This document shows positions 26,480 to 33,759 of a stretch of 64,000 nucleotides of DNA, piece by piece. The position numbers and the translations under genes were made by a program. Origin of the DNA: Nonlabens spongiae (GTDB lineage: Bacteria > Bacteroidota > Bacteroidia > Flavobacteriales > Flavobacteriaceae); assembly GCF_002117125.1 (NCBI RefSeq), contig NZ_CP019344.1, positions 2,260,501 to 2,324,500 of the forward strand. The letters run 5' to 3'. The notes under the pieces were generated by a model. That model ran no database searches, was not told the origin of the DNA, and saw nothing but the letters and a program-made list of their open reading frames with translations. Position 1 is the first letter of the stretch. Every line of letters begins with the position of its first letter.

Positions 26480-26630
26480 GTCATGCTGGACAAGCGTAGC
26501 GGTTCCCGTACAGCTGTCGGGACACCATCTTTTTGTACAAGACTTCTGATGCTCAACAAATCGAAACATGTATTAAGAGACCCTGTCCCGATAGCTATCG
26601 GGAATCACATAGCGTCGCATTCAGAGTGAC
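26480..26630. repeat. 151-bp REP/MITE-like intergenic element
   Basis: Bounded by GTCATGCTG (26480-26488) and CAGAGTGAC (26622-26630), an imperfect terminal inverted repeat of the GTCAnnCTG type. Inside are a perfect 18-bp palindrome TCCCGATAGCTATCGGGA (26586-26603) and a related imperfect one around 26516-26533 (CAGCTGTCGGG). No open frame. Together with the upstream palindrome it accounts for most of this 312-bp gap. Confidence 0.65.
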
Positions 26631-26674
26631 AAGATGAATTTGCTCATTTTTGATAACTTCTAGTCGCAGTCACT

Positions 26675-26703
26675 TTGATCAAAGCCGTAAATTTTTATGT
26701 TTG
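26675..26703 (+). promoter_or_regulatory. promoter TTG-N18-TATGTTTG of the HU-CCDC81/SPOR gene
   Basis: The -33 TTG (26675-26677) and -7 TATGTTTG (26696-26703) are 18 bp apart, an exact Bacteroidetes sigma-ABfr promoter. The predicted start point is close to the ATG at 26709, so the mRNA would be nearly leaderless. Confidence 0.65.
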
Positions 26704-26708
26704 TAGCG

Positions 26709-27683
26709 ATGAATATTGCTGAATACATCTCAGAATTGCTGTATCGCCATGAGTGTGTGGTGATTCCAGGTTTTGGCGCGTTGATAACACGACGTGTTCC
26801 CGCGCAGTATTTTCAAAGTACGCACACCATTTACCCGCCTAAAAAAGGTTTGAGCCTTAACGCTCAGATCACACAAAGCGATGGTCTGCTAGAAAACTAC
26901 ATCGCCAGCGACTTGAGTATCCCATTTTCTGATGCGCGCCTTGAGGTGGAAAGAGCCGTTCAATCGCTCAAGAATCAAATGGACGAGGACGGCAGTGCCA
27001 CACTTTATAAGATCGGTCGCTTTACCCTTAATGCTGATCAAGGGATTTCATTCACGCCTATGTATGTGTTGAACTACTTGCCCGAAGCTTTTGGGTTGAG
27101 TACGCAAGAATTGATCGCAATTCAAAGTGAAGTTGTCCCGCAATCTGAAACACAAGTTGAGGAGCAAGAAGATCAAGTTCCCGTAATCCCCATGCCGATT
27201 CAGGAAAAGGATCAAGAAGAAACCACTGAAAAATCTACGCCTTGGTTGCGTTATGCTGCCGCTGGTGCGGTGCTTTTAGGTTTGAGTTATATAGGTTTTA
27301 GAGGATACGAGAACCAAAAGCAGCAAGAAGCCCTCGCCATCGAGCAAAAGGCTGACAAACACCTTCGTACCAGAATTCAGGAAGCTAACATTTTTATAAG
27401 CGATCCTTTACCGAGTATTGAGCTTACCGCGGCGCCTCAGATCAAGAATTTCCACATTATCGCAGGAGCTTTTAGAGAACCTGCAAACGCTGCAAAGCGC
27501 GTGCGCCAACTCAAAAACAAAGGGTACAACGCAAAAGTAATAGGCGTGAACTCTTATGGATTGCACAATGTCGCTTTTGACAGCTACGCCACCCGTGAAG
27601 AAGCTTCAAACGCTCTTACCGAAATCAAAAATTTGGGCTATGATTCGGCTTGGATGTTTGTAGGGGAGTTGCCGGAGGAGTGA
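26709..27683 (+). CDS. HU-CCDC81 and SPOR domain membrane protein
   Basis: About 324 aa. I choose the ATG at 26709 because the ATG at 26697 lies inside the -7 box. The N-terminal HU-CCDC81 domains (MNIAEYISELLYRHECVVIP onward, to about 130) relate to HU-type DNA-binding folds. An acidic linker is followed by one transmembrane helix (about 178-195, LRYAAAGAVLLGLSYIGF), then a C-terminal SPOR domain (NFHIIAGAFREPANAAKRV) that binds denuded peptidoglycan at division sites. The arrangement could link nucleoid and septum; that is inference from the domains. Conserved in Bacteroidetes. Confidence 0.88.
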   Translation: MNIAEYISELLYRHECVVIPGFGALITRRVPAQYFQSTHTIYPPKKGLSLNAQITQSDGLLENYIASDLSIPFSDARLEVERAVQSLKNQMDEDGSATLYKIGRFTLNADQGISFTPMYVLNYLPEAFGLSTQELIAIQSEVVPQSETQVEEQEDQVPVIPMPIQEKDQEETTEKSTPWLRYAAAGAVLLGLSYIGFRGYENQKQQEALAIEQKADKHLRTRIQEANIFISDPLPSIELTAAPQIKNFHIIAGAFREPANAAKRVRQLKNKGYNAKVIGVNSYGLHNVAFDSYATREEASNALTEIKNLGYDSAWMFVGELPEE

Positions 27684-27745
27684 ATTTTCCCATTAGTTTC
27701 TGCTTAAACCGAAAAATCATTTCTAACGTTAAAATTCTCACTTAC

Positions 27746-27779
27746 GCCTTATAATTTGCATATATGCAAATTATAAGGC
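27746..27779. promoter_or_regulatory. perfect 34-bp palindrome, probable operator of the R-M module
   Basis: The half-site GCCTTATAATTTGCATA is repeated exactly inverted with no spacer, centred at 27762/27763. It lies 28 bp before the GTG of the DUF6471 gene. A promoter-like TTG (27756-27758) falls in its left half and a near -7 box CATATTTG (27779-27786) abuts its right end, 20 bp away. A protein bound here would block transcription. Control by the small protein encoded next is my inference. Confidence 0.75.
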
Positions 27780-27807
27780 ATATTTGCAAACACAAAGTTA
27801 GTTATCT

Positions 27808-28083
27808 GTGGCAAACTGGAATGATAAGGTGAAAAGGTTGCTCAAATCAGAATTGGTTAAACGAGGGGTTTCTCATGCTGAACTAGCCGATCTTTTGCAT
27901 AATTTAGGAGTTAAAGAATCTAAATCAAGCATTGACAGTAAGATAAGCAGAGGGAGTTTTAGTGCAACATTTTTAATTCAATGTTTAATTGCGATAGGTT
28001 GTGATAAGATTGAAATTACCAGTTACGAGACAGAAATACTTATGGCAGCAGAGCCAGAATCAAAATACAAAATCGAAGCATAG
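27808..28083 (+). CDS. DUF6471 family protein, probable R-M regulator
   Basis: A 91-aa protein starting at GTG. The sequence (VKRLLKSELVKRGVSHAELA, then SSIDSKISRGSFSATFLIQC) reads as a helix-turn-helix-like fold in which K-I-S-R-G-S-F is the recognition region; DUF6471 proteins are often found beside DNA methyltransferases. It is 3 bp before the methyltransferase gene and downstream of a 34-bp palindrome. I infer a C-protein-like regulator controlling the module. This is not demonstrated, and the protein is not a classic C protein. Confidence 0.75.
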   Translation: MANWNDKVKRLLKSELVKRGVSHAELADLLHNLGVKESKSSIDSKISRGSFSATFLIQCLIAIGCDKIEITSYETEILMAAEPESKYKIEA

Positions 28084-28086
28084 ATC

Positions 28087-29436
28087 ATGACAAAAGTTAA
28101 GTTTATTGATTTGTTTGCCGGAATGGGAGGAATTAGGATAGGGTTTGAAAACGCATTCAAAAGTTTGGGGTACGAAACAGAATGTGTTTTAACCTCTGAA
28201 ATCAAATCATATGCGGTTAAAACGCTTGAACACAACTTTGATAACGATTTCTTTGGTGGAAACATTTTTGATATTCCAAATGAATTCATACCAGATTTTG
28301 ATTTTCTTCTTGCTGGCTTCCCTTGTCAGCCATTTAGTGCGGGTGGGAAACGTCAAGGGTTTTTGGATACCCGCGGCACTTTGTTTTTCGAAATAGAAAG
28401 AATTTTAAAGGAAAAAAAACCTCACGGCTTTATTTTGGAAAATGTTGAGGGTCTTGTTAAACATGACCTAGAGGACAAGAATGATAAAATTGGACGTACA
28501 TTAAAAACAATTCTATTTAAACTTGAGAACGAATTAGGATATCAGGTTTCTTGGAAAGTTTTAGACTCTTTAGATTTCGGATTGCCACAGTCCAGAAAAA
28601 GAATTTTTATAGTAGGGACAAGAGGCGAAAAAGTATCATTGAGTGTTGAAAGTGTTAATTATAAGCCTTTGAAGTCCATATTGGAGAAAGGATTAGAACC
28701 TTTAGATACAAATTTTACCCAGAAATTGCTCAGCAATTTTGAATTGGAAGATTTGTATGGAAAGTCAATTAAGGATAAAAGAGGAGGTGAAAACAATATT
28801 CATAGCTGGGACATTGGTTTAAGAGGGCCCGTTTCTGATGACCAGATTATTTTATTGAACCAATTATTTAAAGAGCGAAGGAAAAAACATTGGGCGGAAG
28901 AAATTGGTATAGATTGGATGGATGGTATGGCATTGACCTTAGATCAGATTGCAACATTTTCTAATTTCAAACACCTAGAAGAAATGTTAGAGGACTTGGT
29001 TAGAAAAGGATATTTACGCTTTGAACATCCTAAAAAATTAGTGAAAGAGCAAACTTCGCAAGGTTTTAGAAAGTACCGTGTTTATGACGAGACCAAACCT
29101 AAAGGTTATAACATAGTAACAGGTAAACTAAGTTTTGAGATAAATAAGATACTTGACCCAGAGGACATCGCACCGACTATCGTGGCAACTGACGCTTCCA
29201 GACTTGCTGTTCCTGATAATGGAGGACTAAGAAGACTTACAGTAAGAGAAGGTCTCAGACTATTCGGTTATCCTGAATGGTATGAGCTCCCTGTAAAGAA
29301 AAATGAAGCTTTTGACCTTTTAGGCAACACAGTAGCAGTACCCGTAGTGGAACATGTTGCCAGCAGATTAGCTATAAAATTTCAAAGTTCATTAGACTAT
29401 TCTACAACAAGCATTTCACCTGTATATTCTTCGTAA
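28087..29436 (+). CDS. DNA cytosine-5 methyltransferase of a type II R-M system
   Basis: Transfers methyl from S-adenosylmethionine to C5 of cytosine at a specific site. At 449 aa it has the ordered motifs: I (DLFAGMGGIRIGF, residues 8-20), IV (GFPCQPFSAGG, catalytic C80), VI (ENVEG), VIII (QSRKRIFIVG) and X (LLGNTVAVPV near the end). The target-recognition region between VIII and IX is long and carries an inserted helical part (FKERRKKHWAEEIG onward), similar to what I recall for enzymes recognising GGNNCC (NlaIV/NgoBV type). Its last 40 bp overlap the convergent endonuclease gene. Confidence 0.95.
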   Translation: MTKVKFIDLFAGMGGIRIGFENAFKSLGYETECVLTSEIKSYAVKTLEHNFDNDFFGGNIFDIPNEFIPDFDFLLAGFPCQPFSAGGKRQGFLDTRGTLFFEIERILKEKKPHGFILENVEGLVKHDLEDKNDKIGRTLKTILFKLENELGYQVSWKVLDSLDFGLPQSRKRIFIVGTRGEKVSLSVESVNYKPLKSILEKGLEPLDTNFTQKLLSNFELEDLYGKSIKDKRGGENNIHSWDIGLRGPVSDDQIILLNQLFKERRKKHWAEEIGIDWMDGMALTLDQIATFSNFKHLEEMLEDLVRKGYLRFEHPKKLVKEQTSQGFRKYRVYDETKPKGYNIVTGKLSFEINKILDPEDIAPTIVATDASRLAVPDNGGLRRLTVREGLRLFGYPEWYELPVKKNEAFDLLGNTVAVPVVEHVASRLAIKFQSSLDYSTTSISPVYSS

Positions 29437-30083
29437 TTTTTTAGTACTTTATTCAACCAATGTCCATTTTTGAAACGTGTTTGTGGATATTGATATCTTG
29501 TATTGTTTAACGCAGAAAGAAATTCTTCTTTTGAATTGAAGGGCTTAAATTTAGAACGCGTTGAATACCAGACGCTGGGTCTGATGTTATAAATTACATT
29601 TTTCTTCTCCTGTACCTTCAATGGGTATGTACTACTTGGACACGCTAACTCCCATATTTTTTTCAACCATACATTCTTGATTCCGATTTGTCCATCAATC
29701 ATTTGATAAGATAGGATTAAGTAATCTGAATCTAGACGATACGCATGAGTCAGTAAAGAGTTGCAATAAGAATCGAAATTTGCAAGATCAAAACCTGGAC
29801 CTCTATCAAAGTCGAAAGACTTAACCTCAAGAAGGCCTTTTGTAAAATCATCTGGGTTCAATAAAAAGTCAGGAAAGGATTGAGAATTATTGTTTTCAAC
29901 AAAATCAATAGAATTCTCAGTAAACCAAGCTTTAAGCCATTCCTGAAGTAAATTTCCAACAGAATCTTTAGTCTTGATCAAGATGCTTAAGTCTTTTACC
30001 GTAAACTTGATGTTTCCAGTTTCTCCAATAATTCCATAGTCATTTACCAGAGCGTCATAAAGCTGTGAGGCAGATAATTTCAT
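29397..30083 (-). CDS. type II restriction endonuclease (NgoBV/NlaIV-like, PD-ExK)
   Basis: A 228-aa protein convergent with the methyltransferase. A PD-(D/E)xK nuclease core is visible: FPDF (P71, D72) and, 14 residues later, LLEVKSF (E86, K88). The opening MKLSASQLYDALVNDYG and the C-terminal RPSVWYSTRSKFKPF region resemble from memory the NgoBV family (GGNNCC). Specificity is therefore a guess. Pairing with an adjacent m5C methyltransferase supports the restriction role. The reading frame is intact. Its start is only 14 bp from hppD's stop. Confidence 0.82.
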   Translation of the reverse strand: MKLSASQLYDALVNDYGIIGETGNIKFTVKDLSILIKTKDSVGNLLQEWLKAWFTENSIDFVENNNSQSFPDFLLNPDDFTKGLLEVKSFDFDRGPGFDLANFDSYCNSLLTHAYRLDSDYLILSYQMIDGQIGIKNVWLKKIWELACPSSTYPLKVQEKKNVIYNIRPSVWYSTRSKFKPFNSKEEFLSALNNTRYQYPQTRFKNGHWLNKVLKNYEEYTGEMLVVE

Positions 30084-30097
30084 ACTTTACAGTCTTT

Positions 30098-31261
30098 CTA
30101 CAAAGTCCCCCTCCTCGCCTGCTCGCGCTCAATCGCCTCAAACAACGCCTTGAAATTCCCAACGCCAAAAGACTGCGCTCCCTTGCGCTGGATTACCTCA
30201 ATAAACATGGTGGGGCGGTCCACTACGGTTTTAGTGAAGAGTTGGAGTAAGTAACCTTCTTCATCGCGGTCTATAAGAATACCGTGCTTTTTAAGCACTT
30301 CAACGTCTTCATCAATGTCGCCTACGCGCTCTAATAAATCATCGTAATACGCATCTGGCACGTAGAGAAATTCTACACCACGATCGCGCATCGCGCTTAC
30401 AGTTGCGACGATATCATCGGTGGCTACGGCGATGTGTTGCACGCCAGGACCATTGTAAAAATCAAGGTATTCCTCGATTTGTGATTTTTTCTTTCCTTCG
30501 GCGGGTTCATTGATGGGGAATTTGACGCGGCCGTTACCGTTACTCATTACTTTACTCATGAGTGCGGTGTAGTCCGTAGAAATGTCATCGTCGACAAAAG
30601 AAATGATTTGTGCAAAACCCATAACCTCGCCATAGAACTTACACCAAGTGTTCATCTCATTCCAACCAACATTTCCTACCATGTGATCGATGAACTTCAA
30701 GCCTACTGGCTCTGGATTGTAGTGTGATTCCCATTTTTCAAATCCGGGAAGGAAAATTCCATTGTACTCATCACGTTGTACAAACATGTGAACGGTCTCA
30801 CCATAAGTATAAATTCCTGAGGTGATCACTTTTCCGTTTTCATCTTCGTGAGTTTGTGGTTCTTGGTAAGGTTTTGCTCCTCGTTTGGTGGTTTCTTCAA
30901 AGGCTTTGACTGCATCTTCTACCCATAAGGCGACCACTTTTACCCCATCACCGTGCTCATTAATGTGTCTGTTTAATTCTCCATCTTTCTGAAGAGGCGT
31001 TGTTAGGACCAATCGTATTTTACCCTGACGCAACACGTAAGAAACCCGATCCTTCAAACCAGTTTCAAGACCTGCGTAGGCCTCAGACTGGAAACCAAAA
31101 GCCGTTTTATAGAAATGGGCACTTTGCTTTGCATTACCCACATAGAGTTCTACATAATCCGTTCCCAAAAGCGGTAAAAAATCTTCGGCTTCTTGAAACA
31201 GTTTTTTGAGTCCGTATTCAGTGTTTTTTAAATCGCGTAAGTTTTTTATTTCTGCAGGCAT
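30098..31261 (-). CDS. hppD: 4-hydroxyphenylpyruvate dioxygenase
   Basis: Non-haem iron dioxygenase converting 4-hydroxyphenylpyruvate to homogentisate, the second step of tyrosine catabolism. It is made of two VOC domains. Iron ligands: His in KFIDHMVGNV (about 189), His in VQHIAVATDD (about 272) and Glu in TMFIEVIQRKGAQSFG (about 351). The C-terminal helix NFKALFEAIEREQARRG caps the active site. Length 387 aa matches the eukaryote-like branch common in flavobacteria. It lies in a minus-strand group with hmgA, two membrane-protein genes in between. Confidence 0.97.
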   Translation of the reverse strand: MPAEIKNLRDLKNTEYGLKKLFQEAEDFLPLLGTDYVELYVGNAKQSAHFYKTAFGFQSEAYAGLETGLKDRVSYVLRQGKIRLVLTTPLQKDGELNRHINEHGDGVKVVALWVEDAVKAFEETTKRGAKPYQEPQTHEDENGKVITSGIYTYGETVHMFVQRDEYNGIFLPGFEKWESHYNPEPVGLKFIDHMVGNVGWNEMNTWCKFYGEVMGFAQIISFVDDDISTDYTALMSKVMSNGNGRVKFPINEPAEGKKKSQIEEYLDFYNGPGVQHIAVATDDIVATVSAMRDRGVEFLYVPDAYYDDLLERVGDIDEDVEVLKKHGILIDRDEEGYLLQLFTKTVVDRPTMFIEVIQRKGAQSFGVGNFKALFEAIEREQARRGTL

Positions 31262-31290
31262 GAATGCTGTTTTTTGTTAAGATACTAAAT

Positions 31291-31842
31291 TTAATTGTCA
31301 AAAATAACTTCTTCGGGTGGTTCTGGAGTGGAGAGGGTATCAGGTTCCGCATCAATGTCTTCTATATCATCTTCATAGATCCAGTCATCAGTACTTTCTT
31401 CTAGAACGCCATCATCTTCACCATAAATTCGTTGCTCAAATTGGTCTGGATTTCCTATGTTCTCCCAATCTCCATCCATTATAGAATAGAATATGCTTCC
31501 AAAAAATAGAGCCAGAATAAGAAAGCCGATTGTTACCAATGATGAGAGAACTACACTTATTATATTCAAGATACGCCCATTCTGGACGCTTCTAAAAGTG
31601 GCTTGACTGTACTTATCTGGATTAGATCGATAAATTTTAAGACTTCGATTTGCTTGTACAAGTCCTATAATACCTAGAATTAGAGTAATGATAGCGATAA
31701 CTCCGTAACACCAGCATAAAACTAGAAAAATAACTAATGATACTATGCCCAGCGTAAGCGCCAGAGGATCTGCTGGTAATTTTTGACCTTCATACGGATG
31801 CTTGTTTCCGTAATTATTGCCTTGGGAAGTGGGGTTTTCCAT
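31291..31842 (-). CDS. CCC-motif membrane protein (first of a tandem pair)
   Basis: A 183-aa protein with a polar N-terminal segment, then two or three helices: residues about 28-60 with LVLCWCYGVIAII and about 95-120. Between them is GIIGLVQANRSLKIYRSNP, conserved in this family. Here the triple-Cys motif of the family is C-W-C. The C terminus is a long acidic tail. It is the shorter-motif paralogue of the next gene, 15 bp away, and probably arose by tandem duplication. Function unknown. Confidence 0.82.
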   Translation of the reverse strand: MENPTSQGNNYGNKHPYEGQKLPADPLALTLGIVSLVIFLVLCWCYGVIAIITLILGIIGLVQANRSLKIYRSNPDKYSQATFRSVQNGRILNIISVVLSSLVTIGFLILALFFGSIFYSIMDGDWENIGNPDQFEQRIYGEDDGVLEESTDDWIYEDDIEDIDAEPDTLSTPEPPEEVIFDN

Positions 31843-31857
31843 GAATATGATTAAATC

Positions 31858-32421
31858 TTAATTTAAAATAGAATCCGTTTCTATGGATTCTGGTTCTGGA
31901 TCTTCCTCGTACTCCCAATCATCTTCTGTAGTTTGATAAGTATCTTCAGAAGCATCTTCAGAATCGTACTCTTCCATAGAGTCCATTTCAATACCTTGTT
32001 GCTCCATTATTTCTTCCAGAAGATCACGATCCAAGAAAGCAAAATTCATGATCATACTCAAAATACCTAAGACAACTACAACTGCACTAACGATCAACAT
32101 CACTAGGTTGAAGGTTTTTGCGCTTTGGACTTTTCTCAAACTATTTGGATCAAAATCTTGAGGTGATTCATTGTATCTACGGATCGAACTGTTTGCCAAT
32201 ACCAAACCAATTATACTCAGAATCAATGAGATGTAGTAACCACCTACACAACAACATATTACAAAAAGACATAGCGCTATAATTGCCAGCGTCATAGAGG
32301 TGGGATCTGCAGGTAGTTTTGCATTAAGATGATCATTCCCGAATCCACCTTGATTAGATTGCATCCTTTCAGGATTGTTAGAGTTTGCATTATCAAACCC
32401 AGAATTAGTAGAATTTTCCAA
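31858..32421 (-). CDS. CCC-motif membrane protein (second of a tandem pair)
   Basis: A 187-aa paralogue of its neighbour: Asn-rich polar start, PADPTSMTLAIIALCLF helix running into the CCC motif (VICCCVGGYYISL), GLVLANSSIRRYNESP, a second helical hairpin (LVMLIVSAVVVVLGIL) and an acidic C-terminal tail. Small membrane proteins with this layout are widespread in flavobacteria. It lies 35 bp after hmgA on the same strand, inside the tyrosine-catabolism group. Role unknown. Confidence 0.85.
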   Translation of the reverse strand: MENSTNSGFDNANSNNPERMQSNQGGFGNDHLNAKLPADPTSMTLAIIALCLFVICCCVGGYYISLILSIIGLVLANSSIRRYNESPQDFDPNSLRKVQSAKTFNLVMLIVSAVVVVLGILSMIMNFAFLDRDLLEEIMEQQGIEMDSMEEYDSEDASEDTYQTTEDDWEYEEDPEPESIETDSILN

Positions 32422-32456
32422 TGTTTTATTGATTTAGTAAGTAAATATTAATCTTT

Positions 32457-33614
32457 TTATTCCAGCCAGCTCTTATGATAGCTGTCATCAGCAATCGCGA
32501 GTCCGTCTTTTGTCACTTTGAGCGGTTTAAAGGTATCTACCATTACCGCAAGTTCCTCGGTTTCTGTTTGACCTATACTGCGCTCTACCGCTCCAGGATG
32601 TGGCCCATGGGGGATTCCTGCCGGGTGTAGACTTATGTGTCCCGCTTCTATATCATTACGGCTCATAAAGTCTCCATCTACATAATAGAGTACCTCATCG
32701 CTATCAATGTTACTGTGATTGTAGGGTGCCGGTATACTTTCTGGATGGTAATCGTACAACCTAGGTACAAAACTGCATACTACAAACGCATCAGTCTCAA
32801 AGGTTTGATGCACTGGTGGCGGCTGGTGTATGCGACCCGTTATGGGCTCAAAATCATGAATGGAAAAAGCGTATGGAAAATTATAACCGTCGTAACCTAC
32901 CACATCAAATGGATGGGAGGCATAAACCATGTCAAAAATCTCGTCTTGCTTTTTTACCTTCATCAAGAAATCGCCCTTTTCATCGTGCGTTTCAAGTGTT
33001 TCCGGTCTGCGCAAATCGCGCTCACAAAAGGGCGAGTGCTCCAGCAACTGACCGAACCAATTGCGGTAACGCTTAGGTGTGTAGATCGGTCTGCGGCTTT
33101 CTACGATGAAAAATCGGTTCACCTCTGTATCAAAATCGATCTTGTAAATAATCCCGCGCGGGATTAATAAATAGTCTCCATATTTAAACTCGAGATTCCC
33201 AAGATGGGTACGCAAGACGCCAGATCCTTTATGCACAAAAATCAGCTCATCTGCATCTGAGTTTTTATAGAAATAATCTTTTGTGGATTCTTGTGGTGCA
33301 GCCAGAATGATGCTCACATCACTATTAGTCAATACTGTTTTGCGGCTCTCCAGATAATCTGGAGCTGGCGTGATTTGAAAGCCCTTTAATCGATAGGATT
33401 TCAAGTGGTTTTCAAGTGCAATTTCAGGCGCAACGCTGTAAGAACCTTTGATTTCCTTCACCATTGTGGGGCGGTGCATGTGATAGGAATTTGTGGACAT
33501 TCCATCAAATCCTATAGTCCCAAAGAGCTGCTCGTAATAGAGCGATCCATCAGGTTTCTTAAAAATCGTGTGTCGTTTGGGTGGAATTTTCCCCAGCTTA
33601 TGGTAAAAAGGCAT
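32457..33614 (-). CDS. hmgA: homogentisate 1,2-dioxygenase
   Basis: Cleaves the ring of homogentisate to maleylacetoacetate, the step after hppD. It is a cupin-type iron enzyme; the region PYAFSIHDFEPITGRIHQPP followed by VHQTFET carries the conserved His/Glu set, with another His in AGHISLHPAGIPHGPHPGA. Length 385 aa is slightly shorter than the classic enzyme (about 430 aa) but normal for the Bacteroidetes branch. Fumarylacetoacetase is not in the window. Confidence 0.95.
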   Translation of the reverse strand: MPFYHKLGKIPPKRHTIFKKPDGSLYYEQLFGTIGFDGMSTNSYHMHRPTMVKEIKGSYSVAPEIALENHLKSYRLKGFQITPAPDYLESRKTVLTNSDVSIILAAPQESTKDYFYKNSDADELIFVHKGSGVLRTHLGNLEFKYGDYLLIPRGIIYKIDFDTEVNRFFIVESRRPIYTPKRYRNWFGQLLEHSPFCERDLRRPETLETHDEKGDFLMKVKKQDEIFDMVYASHPFDVVGYDGYNFPYAFSIHDFEPITGRIHQPPPVHQTFETDAFVVCSFVPRLYDYHPESIPAPYNHSNIDSDEVLYYVDGDFMSRNDIEAGHISLHPAGIPHGPHPGAVERSIGQTETEELAVMVDTFKPLKVTKDGLAIADDSYHKSWLE

Positions 33615-33711
33615 CTTCAGGTTTTGCTATTCTGTAAATTTCGTAAAATTCTACAAATGCACCCAGTTAGTTAGAAGTATTTCTTTTGTGAACTACTTAT
33701 TTTAGATAGTA

Positions 33712-33727
33712 CGCTTTCGCGAAAGCG
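33712..33727. repeat. iterated palindrome (patatin-hmgA gap)
   Basis: Intact CGCTTTCGCGAAAGCG preceded by AGTA, 98 bp upstream of hmgA's start on the minus strand and 32 bp after the patatin stop. Confidence 0.95.
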
Positions 33728-33759
33728 AGATCTCAACAAACCGTATCAATCTTTTGAAG

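Noticed and set aside
32637..33167. 176-codon open frame on the plus strand
   Set aside because: Lies wholly antisense to hmgA; composition is that of a codon-bias shadow with no domain.
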